A DNA stretch of 31,206 bases, from NCBI GenBank assembly GCA_026713345.1, contig JAPOOQ010000198.1:1-31206 (forward strand), written 5' to 3'. Below are positions 15,646 to 23,431 of this stretch, piece after piece (the first letter of the stretch is position 1; each line of letters starts with the position of its first letter). Source of the DNA: Gemmatimonadota bacterium. GTDB lineage: Bacteria; Gemmatimonadota; Gemmatimonadetes; Longimicrobiales; Gaopeijiaceae. The translations under genes were made by a program, and so were the position numbers. Below the pieces are notes generated by a model. It was not told where the DNA came from and searched no databases. It was given only the letters and a program-made list of their open reading frames with translations.

Positions 15646-15674
15646 AGTATACTGGCCAGCGGGTGACGGGTCAA
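15646..15674 (-). promoter_or_regulatory. Sigma70-like promoter of the TPR lipoprotein gene
   Basis: On the minus strand TTGACC (15669-15674) is followed by a 17-base spacer and TATACT (15646-15651), a near-consensus vegetative promoter, the best in the window. Transcription would begin near 15639, leaving a leader of about 60 bases before the GTG at 15576. It probably also serves the tRNA-Gly and the downstream DUF512-der genes. It sits 57 bases downstream of the uvrC stop and no clear terminator separates them. Confidence 0.78.
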
Positions 15675-15730
15675 AGCACCACTATTCCGCCACCCCGATG
15701 CACGGAAGTTCGCCGGTCCCGGGACAGCGC

Positions 15731-17578
15731 CTAGCGCGGCCGGCGCCCCAGCCAGGTCAGTATCTTCGCACCCATCGCCTCGCTGAATCCGGGAATCCGT
15801 CCGATCTCGGCAGCCGAAGCCTCGCTGACCCCCCGGAGCGAGCCGAAGCGGGACAGGAGCGCCTGCTCCCGCCGGGGTCCCAGCCCCGGAATGTCCCGCA
15901 GTTCGGAGCGCACGGTGCGCCGCGTACGCAGTTTGCGGTTGTAGCTGACCGCCACCCGGTGGGCTTCGTCGCGGATCCGCTGCAGCAGGTGCAGCGAGCG
16001 GGCGACCCTCGGAATGCGGACTTCCTCCCGTCTTCCCGGAAGGAAGACCGTCTCCTCCCGCTTGGCCAGCGCCGCGAGCGCGATGTCGCCCAGTTCGAGT
16101 TCCTCCAGCGCGCCGGCAGCCGCGCCCAGCTGTCCCTTGCCGCCGTCGATCACCACCAGGTCGGGCAGCGGGCCCTCCCCCGCTGCCTCGCGGGCGAAGT
16201 ATCGGGACACGGCCTCGGCCATCGATCGGTAGTCGTCGTTGCCCCACTCGCCCCGAATCCTCATGTGGCGGTCCCCCGCGCGCCTCGGCTCCGCGTTCAG
16301 GAACACAGCCACGCCCGCGACCGTCTCCGTCCCCTGCGTGTGCGAAATGTCGAAGCAGGCGATCAGCCGTGGCACGACCTTGAGTCCCAGGAAGTCCTGC
16401 AGCTCGAAGAGGATGTCGTCGGTCCGCGGCTGCGGCGATTCGCCCTTGCGCACCTGGTCGGCGAGGGCGTGCCGGGCGTTCACCACGGCAAGTTCGACCA
16501 GCCGCACCTTCGCACCCCGCTTCGGGACGTGCAGGGACACGGCGTGGGGGGCCCGGCCGGCCAGCACCTCGGCCAGGAGGGGAAGGTCCGGAAAGCGAGA
16601 CGGGAGCAGGATTTCGCGCGGGAGTTGTTCGAGCCCGGCCGTGCCGCTCGACAGGTAGGCGTGCGTGACCGAGCGCGACAGCAGTTCCTCATCCGAAGCC
16701 TCCTCCACGCCGGTCATGGTGTGCGTGTCGCGGCCGATCAGGACGCCGCCCCGGATCCGCAGCGCCACCGCGACCGCCAGCGGGCCGTCACGAGCCACGC
16801 CGATGGCGTCCCGGTCCCCTCCACCGACGGTCTGAACGCGCTGCTGCCGGGCGATCGCCGTCAGGCCGGCGAGGATGTCACGCGATTGAGCGGCACGCTC
16901 GAAGTCCATGTCAGAAGAAGCCTTATGCATGTCTTCTTCAACTTCTGCCTGAAGTGAAGCGACATCACCCGAAAGGATGCGCATGACCCTGTCCACCATT
17001 CCCCGGTAGTCCTCCCGGGACTGAAGCCCCACGCACGGGGCCGCGCACCTGCCGATGTGATGATCGAGACACGGGCGCACGGGAGCCTCGCGGGGCAGGT
17101 TGTAGCGGCACGAACGGATTCCGTGGAGCCGCTTGACGACCTCCAGCGCCCGGCGCACGCGTCCCACCGAAACGAAGGGCCCGAAGTACCGCGAACCGTC
17201 CCTGCGCACCCGCCGGGTCACGAAGACCCTCGGGAAGGGCTCGTTCACGGTCACCTTGATGTACGGGTACTTCTTGTCGTCGCGCAGCTGGATGTTGAAG
17301 CGCGGCTGGTGCTCCTTGATGAGGTTGGCCTCCAGGATGAGCGCTTCCGCCTCCGAACCCACCACCAGCGTCTCCACGAGCCGGGTCTGCCGCGCCAGCT
17401 CGCGCGTCCGGATCGTCGTGCCGGTTCCCTGCGCGAGGTACGACCGCACGCGGTGGCGCAACGACTTGGCCTTCCCCACGTAGAGGACCTCGCCTCCGGT
17501 GCCGTGAAACAGATAGACCCCGGGCTCGGCAGGCAGTCCGGCCGTGTGCTCCAGATCGAAGGGGATTCCGCGCTTCAC
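15731..17578 (-). CDS. uvrC: Excinuclease ABC subunit C
   Basis: UvrC makes both incisions in nucleotide excision repair after UvrAB loads damaged DNA. The 615-residue protein has the GIY-YIG nuclease (GVY at 20-22, YVG at 33-35, then KAKSLRHRVRSY), a central UVR motif region (EVEEDMHKASSDMDFERAAQ) that contacts UvrB, the RNase H-like endonuclease core (CFDISHTQGTETVAGVAVF and VVIDGGKGQLGAA) and a C-terminal helix-hairpin-helix (IPGLGPRREQALLSRFGS). GTG start at 17578, four bases after the murJ stop, with GGGG nearby; longer frames overlap murJ. Length is normal. Confidence 0.96.
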   Translation of the reverse strand: MKRGIPFDLEHTAGLPAEPGVYLFHGTGGEVLYVGKAKSLRHRVRSYLAQGTGTTIRTRELARQTRLVETLVVGSEAEALILEANLIKEHQPRFNIQLRDDKKYPYIKVTVNEPFPRVFVTRRVRRDGSRYFGPFVSVGRVRRALEVVKRLHGIRSCRYNLPREAPVRPCLDHHIGRCAAPCVGLQSREDYRGMVDRVMRILSGDVASLQAEVEEDMHKASSDMDFERAAQSRDILAGLTAIARQQRVQTVGGGDRDAIGVARDGPLAVAVALRIRGGVLIGRDTHTMTGVEEASDEELLSRSVTHAYLSSGTAGLEQLPREILLPSRFPDLPLLAEVLAGRAPHAVSLHVPKRGAKVRLVELAVVNARHALADQVRKGESPQPRTDDILFELQDFLGLKVVPRLIACFDISHTQGTETVAGVAVFLNAEPRRAGDRHMRIRGEWGNDDYRSMAEAVSRYFAREAAGEGPLPDLVVIDGGKGQLGAAAGALEELELGDIALAALAKREETVFLPGRREEVRIPRVARSLHLLQRIRDEAHRVAVSYNRKLRTRRTVRSELRDIPGLGPRREQALLSRFGSLRGVSEASAAEIGRIPGFSEAMGAKILTWLGRRPR

Positions 17579-17582
17579 CCCG

Positions 17583-19157
17583 TCAGCCCCCTGCCCCGCC
17601 CTCGTCGTCGTCACCGCGGCCACGCAACCGCCGGAGCAGCTTCGCCGCACCCGCCGGGGACGCGCCCAGCCGATGGGCCACGAGCAGGTACATGATCCCG
17701 AACGGGAGCAGCGTCGCACTCCCGGCGAGGGCGGGGTGAAGCGGCGGCAGCAGCATCGCTGTCGCCAGTCCCGCGCCCGTGGCGACCGCAGCCGCCAGAA
17801 CGCAGACCAGCACCCTGCGCCCCCCGAAGGAGAGCCCCCGCAGCCGCCGCACCAGGCTCCTTCGCAGCAGCAGCAACTCCAGCCACGCCCCTACCGACGC
17901 GCCGGCGGCGAGTCCGGCCGCACCCATCCCGAGACCACCGACCGAAAATCGGTCCAGAGGAAACATGACCGAGGCGCCGACGGCCACCGAGACCGCGATG
18001 CGCACGTACGCGATCCGCGCCGGCGTGCGGGTGTCGCCGAGGGCGTAGAATGTGGAGGACAGGACCCGGGAGGTACCCGTGGCCGGCAGTCCCACCGCGT
18101 ACGCGGCGAGGATGAGGCCGACTGCCTGGGCGTCGCCACCGGTGAATTCGCCAGTCTGATACAGGATTCCCATGACCTCCGGACCGAAAACCATGTAGCC
18201 CGCGGTCGAGGGCACGAGCCAGAAGAGTACGGTGCCAACCGCCTGCTCCGCGCGCGCCCGCACCCTGTCCCGTCCCGCAGTGGAATCCCGTGAGAGTTCG
18301 GGCAGCGCCGCTGCCGCGACGGACATGCCGAACAGCGAGATCGGGAGCAGGTAGATGGGCTGCGCGTACCCCATCGCCGCCACCGCCCCCGCCGCGAGCA
18401 GCGAACCCAGCGCGACATCGAGCAGACCGCTCAAGGTGGCCGCGCCCCGAGCGACCACAACCGGAACGAAGTTGCGCACGATCACACTCACCGAAGCCAG
18501 CCGCCGTCCCAGCGAGAGGACCACGCCCCTGAGGTGCGGCATCAGAAAAGGGAGATGGAAGAGCAGCTGCAGCACCCCTCCGGCCAGCGCGCCCCAGGCC
18601 AGCGCGACCAGCAGGTCCAGTTCCATCAGCCCCCACGCCCCCGCCACGAGGAGCGTGACGATCATGGAGAGGTTCCAGAGGGCGGGCGCCACATAGGCAA
18701 CGAAGAAGCTGCGGTGACTGTTGAGGATCCCGAGCGCCCACGCCGAGATCACCAGCACGCCGGTCATGGGAAAGAGCAGGCGGAGCAGCGGTATCAGAGC
18801 GGCCCGGCCCTCGGCGGAGAAGCCCACCGCGATGGAGTTGGCGAGGACCGGAGCCGCCCACACCCCGACAGCGGCAAGCAGCCCGGCGGTCAGCGCGAGG
18901 AGGCCCAGTACCGCTCCGGCCACCCTCCCCGCCTCCTCTTCCCGTCCTTCCTCCAGCAGCCGGACGTACACGGGAATGAAAGAGGCGCTCAGGCTCCCTT
19001 CACCCAGAAGATTCTGGACGACGTTGGGGATCCTGAGCGCCGCATTCCACACATCCGCCAGGTCGCCGGTGCCGAAGTAGTGGGCAAAGACACGATTGCG
19101 TACCAGTCCGAGCAGCCGGCTGACAGCGATCCCGGCGGCAACCCTGGAAGCCGCCAT
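17583..19157 (-). CDS. murJ: Lipid II flippase MurJ
   Basis: MurJ moves the peptidoglycan precursor lipid II across the inner membrane. The 524-residue protein has about 14 hydrophobic helices. The N-terminal GIAVSRLLGLVRNRVFAHYFG and ADVWNAALRIPNVVQNLLGEGSLSASFIPVY are family signatures with the essential Arg residues, and the C-terminal GDTRTP and GGLGMG motifs are present. The ATG at 19157 is the only start that keeps these motifs; no strong ribosome-binding site precedes it. The C-terminus ends in a polar Asp/Glu/Gly-rich tail. It lies between a small membrane coiled-coil gene and uvrC. Confidence 0.95.
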   Translation of the reverse strand: MAASRVAAGIAVSRLLGLVRNRVFAHYFGTGDLADVWNAALRIPNVVQNLLGEGSLSASFIPVYVRLLEEGREEEAGRVAGAVLGLLALTAGLLAAVGVWAAPVLANSIAVGFSAEGRAALIPLLRLLFPMTGVLVISAWALGILNSHRSFFVAYVAPALWNLSMIVTLLVAGAWGLMELDLLVALAWGALAGGVLQLLFHLPFLMPHLRGVVLSLGRRLASVSVIVRNFVPVVVARGAATLSGLLDVALGSLLAAGAVAAMGYAQPIYLLPISLFGMSVAAAALPELSRDSTAGRDRVRARAEQAVGTVLFWLVPSTAGYMVFGPEVMGILYQTGEFTGGDAQAVGLILAAYAVGLPATGTSRVLSSTFYALGDTRTPARIAYVRIAVSVAVGASVMFPLDRFSVGGLGMGAAGLAAGASVGAWLELLLLRRSLVRRLRGLSFGGRRVLVCVLAAAVATGAGLATAMLLPPLHPALAGSATLLPFGIMYLLVAHRLGASPAGAAKLLRRLRGRGDDDEGGAGG

Positions 19158-19243
19158 GTCAGGCGGCCGCTGGCATGTTGGGATCCGGACCAGGATGGGG
19201 ACCGGCCGGCGGAAGTCCGATCGACGGGCGAGTCACCCTGGGG

Positions 19244-19609
19244 CTAGCCGGCGGAGGACCTGCGCCCCGTCGACTTGCCGGCCGAACCCGGGCTCTCCGG
19301 GGCCCGACCCGCACCACCCTGATCGCGGGTGGTCCGGTCGCCGGGGGCAAGCCTGCCGGCCTCGGGCCGATCGGCGAGCAGGTTGTGCAGGAACCGGCTC
19401 TCCTCTTCGAGACGTTCCACACCCTTCCCCAGGCGCTCGAGCTCACTCTCGAGGTAGACCAGCCGATCGTGCGTGTGCTCACTCCCCTCCGCGGGGCTGC
19501 CCCGTTCCAGTCGCCTGGCGATCGCCTTGCCCAGATCGGAGTCAAGCACGATCGCCAGGATCGGGATCATGAGCACGATCATGGCGATGACGATTACTGC
19601 AGAAGGCAT
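19244..19609 (-). CDS. Small single-span membrane protein with coiled coil
   Basis: A 121-residue protein with no recognised family. The first ~22 residues (AVIVIAMIVLMIPILAIVL) form one transmembrane helix with little charge. Residues 49-79 (DRLVYLESELERLGKGVERLEEESRFLHNLLADR) predict a charged coiled coil; cited here in parts as RLVYLESELERLGKG and VERLEEESRFLHNLL. The rest is disordered, rich in Gly, Arg and Pro. This layout resembles PspB-like membrane-anchored coiled coils but is too weak for assignment. The ATG at 19609 lies ten bases after the bshC stop. Possibly a membrane adaptor; function unknown. Confidence 0.7.
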   Translation of the reverse strand: MPSAVIVIAMIVLMIPILAIVLDSDLGKAIARRLERGSPAEGSEHTHDRLVYLESELERLGKGVERLEEESRFLHNLLADRPEAGRLAPGDRTTRDQGGAGRAPESPGSAGKSTGRRSSAG

Positions 19610-19618
19610 GCGGGAAAG

Positions 19619-21214
19619 CTATGCTGTTGCGGAGTCCAGTTCCACCCGCGCTTCTCCCAGGGCGCCCTCCATGAAATCCGGTCCGTAGCGCATCAGGTAT
19701 TGCAGCGGGGTCAGCACGCGGTCCTGTGGCTTGCCGCCGGGCCAGAGATTCACGCTCGCTTTCATGATCTGGCCCCCGGCCGTCTCGCTGCGTCGCCTGA
19801 TCGCCCGCACGATCTTCTTCTCCAGCGTTTCGAGCGCGGAGAGGCCCGTGTTGCGCGCCTTCTTCACCGCTCCCGCCAGGCCGGGATCGATCCCGGTCGA
19901 GATCTGCTCCAGCTCCTCCGCAACCGACTGCACGGCATCGCGCCATCGCCCGATCGCCCCGCTCGCGTCCTCGGGGACCTGCTCCCGGGCGAACCGGCTC
20001 AACAGGGCATCGCTGTGGCGCAGATCGCCGACCTCCAGTCCGAACTTGTCCAGAACTCTCGCAACCTTCGTCTCGACCGCCAGGAGCGACGCCCGCGGAA
20101 CCGCCACCGGCATGCCCGTCCCGTGACGCCGGAAGAGCCCGGCGAGCTGTCCGAAGTAGGCGAGTTCGCCCGGTCCGCCGACGTAGGCCAGCGTCGGGAA
20201 GACGAAGCTCTCGACCACCGGCCGCAGGAGGACATTGGGAGACACCAGGCCCGGCGCGTCCTCGATCAGGGATATCAGCCGGCGCTTCGAGATCGTTCGC
20301 CCGGAGCGACGGTGGGTGAAACCGCCGCCCGACCGCTGCAGCCGGTCGCGTCCTTCATCGAGATCGGTCATCAGGTTCACCGCACCCGGGATCACCGGCA
20401 CCTGGAGCGCGTACCCCACCTCGGTGAGCGCGTCGCAGGTCTCGGCAACGGCCCCCTCCGAGGCGGCCGGGTCTTCGGCCTCCGCTTGCAGAATGGGCCG
20501 CGAAGCCTCCTTGAGCGCCGGGTGGGCGGCGTCGACCAGCCCCACGGGCGTGTCCTTCAGCAGCTCCGCCATGAGATCGGAGAATGCGGAAGCCATCGTC
20601 GCCCAGGGATTGAAGGTTTCGCGCACCAGATCCGTATACAGGGTGTGGTAGTCGTTGTGCGGAAAGCTCTGCTCCATACGGTTGACCACATCCACGACGC
20701 CCTCCCCCAGGCGGATCCGTCCCAGGGGTCGCGGGACCGCGCCCGGGTTGGCCCCCAGTGTAAGACGGTGGAGCCGGTTCGACTCGTCGATCACGTGCGC
20801 ATGGTTGGCTTCTTCCCAGTCGTGGTCCTCCGAGGCGATCCAGAAGAGCGGCATGACCGGCCGCCCGAGAGTTGCGGCGAGATCCTCTGCCAGCCTCACG
20901 GCGGTCAGCGCCTTGTAGAGGCTGTATAGCGGCCCCCCGAGGAGTCCCGGCTGCTGCCCGGTGGTGACGAAATACCCGTTCCGGTCGAGGACCTCCCGGA
21001 GCGCTTGCGCGGCCCGGGGACCCGCCGGCCGGACGATCGACGCGGCCGCCTTGCGCACTCCCGGACCCGCGGTTCGATCCAGTTCGTCCGCCTTGCGCCG
21101 GTACGTCCCCGTGGCGAACGGAGATCCGCGATAGAACGGGGCAGCCCGCGGCGCGCCGGCCAGGTAGTCCCGGACGAGCCGGGATCCGCCCGGTGGCGTG
21201 GACAGCAGCCGCAT
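19619..21214 (-). CDS. bshC: Bacillithiol synthase BshC (putative cysteine ligase)
   Basis: BshC adds cysteine to GlcN-malate in the last step of making bacillithiol, a low-molecular-weight thiol. The 531-residue protein contains YFVTTGQQPGLLGGPLYSLYKALTAVRLAE, and MPLFWIASEDHDWEEANHAHV, conserved across BshC (shown here as two separate motifs), plus GGPGELAYFGQL and PLFRRHG-like GLFRRHGTGMP later. Residue count is usual for the family. The ATG at 21214 overlaps the stop of the methyltransferase (TGATG), so it is translationally coupled. BshA and BshB are not in this window. The presence of BshC implies a bacillithiol-type redox buffer. Confidence 0.9.
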   Translation of the reverse strand: MRLLSTPPGGSRLVRDYLAGAPRAAPFYRGSPFATGTYRRKADELDRTAGPGVRKAAASIVRPAGPRAAQALREVLDRNGYFVTTGQQPGLLGGPLYSLYKALTAVRLAEDLAATLGRPVMPLFWIASEDHDWEEANHAHVIDESNRLHRLTLGANPGAVPRPLGRIRLGEGVVDVVNRMEQSFPHNDYHTLYTDLVRETFNPWATMASAFSDLMAELLKDTPVGLVDAAHPALKEASRPILQAEAEDPAASEGAVAETCDALTEVGYALQVPVIPGAVNLMTDLDEGRDRLQRSGGGFTHRRSGRTISKRRLISLIEDAPGLVSPNVLLRPVVESFVFPTLAYVGGPGELAYFGQLAGLFRRHGTGMPVAVPRASLLAVETKVARVLDKFGLEVGDLRHSDALLSRFAREQVPEDASGAIGRWRDAVQSVAEELEQISTGIDPGLAGAVKKARNTGLSALETLEKKIVRAIRRRSETAGGQIMKASVNLWPGGKPQDRVLTPLQYLMRYGPDFMEGALGEARVELDSATA

Positions 21215-21966
21215 CAGGAGCGTGCCTCCGCCAGGACGATGCAGCGCGGCGAGGAGTGGGAGAACGGCGCCCCTTCGTATCCGCCGAACCGTGGCCCCGC
21301 CGCGAGTCCCGCGCGCGCCAGGATGGACACCAGTTCCCCGGGACGGTACAGGCGAACCCGCTCTACGAACTCGCGCTCCGCCCGGCCTTCGCGCGCTCCG
21401 ACCCTGATCCTCTTCTCCACGATCCGCCCTCCCGCCACCAGCCGCCGCTCCTGCACGACCTCGACACCCGAGACGGTGCGGCGGTCCTCCCTCCTCAGGT
21501 TGGCGACCACCTGGTGCGCATTCATGAAGTCGAGCAGGAACGTGCCGCCCGGTACCAGGACACGCCGCACTTCGCGGAGCACCTGCAGGTCCTCGCGCTC
21601 CCGGTCGAAGTAGCCGAAGGAGGTGAAGTACGAAGTCACCACATCGAAGGAGCCGTCGATGAAGGGAAGCAGCCGCATGTCGGCGCGCACCAGGCCACCC
21701 GTCACGGAGGACTTCGCCGCGGCCTCCAGCATGGGCAGCGACAGGTCCAGCCCGGTGGCGCGATAGCCGATGCCCTCGAGCTCGACGAGATGCCGGCCCG
21801 CGCCGCAGCCGAGATCCAGCACCCGCGTGCCGGGGCCTCGGCCGGTCGTCTGCCGCAGCAGTTCGACGGCATGGCGGGCTTCGGCCCGGTCCCGGTGCGG
21901 GTAGAGCGCCAGATACTCGCCGCCGAACCAGTCCCGGTACCACGGGGTGGTGGGGCCCTTCGTCAT
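21214..21966 (-). CDS. Class I SAM-dependent methyltransferase
   Basis: A 250-residue methyltransferase. Motif I is VLDLGCGAGRHLVEL, followed by an acidic residue at the end of strand 2 (ATGLDLSLPMLEAA), motif II-like RADMRLLPFIDGSFDVVTSYF and the post-motif VLVPGGTFLLDFMNA. These place it in the class I Rossmann group; the substrate cannot be told from sequence. The N-terminus (WYRDWFGGEYLALYPHRD) resembles a family of uncharacterised methyltransferases. The ATG at 21966 overlaps the rlmH stop by four bases (ATGA), and its own stop overlaps the bshC start, so it lies in a tightly coupled unit. Confidence 0.88.
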   Translation of the reverse strand: MTKGPTTPWYRDWFGGEYLALYPHRDRAEARHAVELLRQTTGRGPGTRVLDLGCGAGRHLVELEGIGYRATGLDLSLPMLEAAAKSSVTGGLVRADMRLLPFIDGSFDVVTSYFTSFGYFDREREDLQVLREVRRVLVPGGTFLLDFMNAHQVVANLRREDRRTVSGVEVVQERRLVAGGRIVEKRIRVGAREGRAEREFVERVRLYRPGELVSILARAGLAAGPRFGGYEGAPFSHSSPRCIVLAEARS

Positions 21967-22427
21967 TCGGCTCCCTTGTGATAGGGTTCGTTTCTCAGGA
22001 TCGTGCCCGCCCGGTACAGCTGCTCGGCCAACACCAGCCGGGCAAGGTCGTGAGGAAGCGTGAACGGGGAAAGGGACATCGTAAGGTCGCACTCTTCCCG
22101 CAGCCCCGCTTCGAGCCCGAACGCCCCGCCGATCAGGAAATGCACACCCTGTGCGGGCCCCCAGGTCTGTCGATCCAGCCACTTTGCCAGGGCGACCGAC
22201 GAGAGTGTACGCCCCCCGCGCGTCAGGGCCACCGTGGCGTGGTCCGGCTTCAGGCGGGCGCGCAGGAGCCCGGCCTCGCGGACCCGCACCTCCCGGGCCC
22301 GGCTGCCGCGCCCCTGTGGAACCTCGGTCACCTCGAGGCGCCAGTATCGCTTCGCCCGCTCCTCGTAGTCCCGGATCGGGGGGGCCAGCGCCCCGGGCTT
22401 GCCGACGGCCACTACCGAGATGCGCAT
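21963..22427 (-). CDS. rlmH: 23S rRNA (pseudouridine1915-N3)-methyltransferase RlmH
   Basis: RlmH methylates pseudouridine 1915 in helix 69 of 23S rRNA, in assembled 70S ribosomes. The 154-residue SPOUT-class protein shows the knot motifs FLIGGAFGLE and SLSPFTLPHDLARLVLAEQLYR, ending AGTILRNEPYHKG, nearly identical to the family consensus. ATG at 22427; the first 16 bases overlap the end of lpxK. Its stop overlaps the next gene by four bases. The presence of a ribosome-modifying enzyme within the envelope block is a feature of gene order rather than of function. Confidence 0.95.
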   Translation of the reverse strand: MRISVVAVGKPGALAPPIRDYEERAKRYWRLEVTEVPQGRGSRAREVRVREAGLLRARLKPDHATVALTRGGRTLSSVALAKWLDRQTWGPAQGVHFLIGGAFGLEAGLREECDLTMSLSPFTLPHDLARLVLAEQLYRAGTILRNEPYHKGAE

Positions 22428-23431
22428 CCGCCCACCTCGGCCAGGGCACTTCGCAGCGGCTCCTGCGGATCGCCGGCAACGCGGAAGCCGACAACCCGGC
22501 AGTGGGGCCGCATTTCGGGGAAGGAAGCCAGCTTGACCGCGTCCTTCGCGGTGCACACGACGGTCCGGTCGCCGCGCCGGCCCAGAAGGACGGCCACGTC
22601 CCGCGCGGTGTACGGGTGATGATCGGCAAAGGCCGCGACCTTCGTCCGAGCGCCCGGCAGCAGCGCCTGCAGGCCGGCGCGGAAGCTCTGCGGCCGCGCG
22701 ATCGAGGAGACAGCCAGGACATCGCCGGCCGGCGCCTCGGCAGCGGCCCCCTCCAGGTCGCGCCACCCCCCCATGCGGAGCTCGACCACCTGGCCCGACA
22801 CCCCGGGTGCGGCGCGCTCCAGGCGCTCCCGCCACGACGCCACCACCGCCCGGGACGCGGTTCTCCGGGTCACCAGCACATGCGTAGCCCGCCGGGCGGA
22901 GGCGAGCGGCTCCCGGTACGGGCCTCTGGGGAGCATCCGCACCGGCCACGGATCTTCCGCCGCCACCAGGAGGAGATCCAGTGCCCTGTGCAGCCTGCGG
23001 TGCTGGAATCCGTCGTCGAGGAGCGCGAGCCGGTACCCCCGCGCGGCGGCGGCCGCAACCAGCGCGGTGCGGTCGCGCCCCACGAAGACGGCGCCATCGC
23101 CGAACCAGCGCCGGTACAGAGCCACCTCGTCGGCGCCGTAGCCGCGCACGACGATGGCCGCGCGCACCCCCTCCCCCCGGAACCACTCCCCCAGCCAGCG
23201 CACCACGGGCGTCTTCCCCGTCCCCCCGACCGTCAGGTTGCCGACCGACACCACCGGGATGGGGGTCGGCGGGGACGGACTGCGATCGTATCGCGCGTTT
23301 CTCGCGGCGACGGCGAGGCGGAAGGGAAGCTCGACCGGAGCCAGCAGGGCCCGTGCCGTCCTCCCGGCTGCACCTGGGTCCGCCGATCTCCACACGTTCC
23401 GCAACCCGCGCCGCAGCTTCGCCGACGTCAT
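22412..23431 (-). CDS. lpxK: Tetraacyldisaccharide 4'-kinase LpxK
   Basis: LpxK phosphorylates the 4' position of the lipid A disaccharide to give lipid IVA. The 339-residue protein has a membrane-proximal N-terminus, the P-loop region VGNLTVGGTGKTP (63-75), RGYG and the family motif LLDDGFQHRRLHRALDLLL. The Thr/Lys residues that contact ATP are present, so it should be active. ATG at 23431; four bases overlap with the lpxB stop (ATGA) and its end overlaps rlmH by 16 bases. It acts directly after LpxB, encoded upstream. Confidence 0.95.
   Translation of the reverse strand: MTSAKLRRGLRNVWRSADPGAAGRTARALLAPVELPFRLAVAARNARYDRSPSPPTPIPVVSVGNLTVGGTGKTPVVRWLGEWFRGEGVRAAIVVRGYGADEVALYRRWFGDGAVFVGRDRTALVAAAAARGYRLALLDDGFQHRRLHRALDLLLVAAEDPWPVRMLPRGPYREPLASARRATHVLVTRRTASRAVVASWRERLERAAPGVSGQVVELRMGGWRDLEGAAAEAPAGDVLAVSSIARPQSFRAGLQALLPGARTKVAAFADHHPYTARDVAVLLGRRGDRTVVCTAKDAVKLASFPEMRPHCRVVGFRVAGDPQEPLRSALAEVGGCASR

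Noticed and set aside
19159..19545. 128-residue minus-strand frame ending just before murJ
   Set aside because: It overlaps the membrane coiled-coil gene in another frame and is Arg/Pro/Ser-rich without a helix or motif; the other frame has a clear transmembrane helix and coiled coil.
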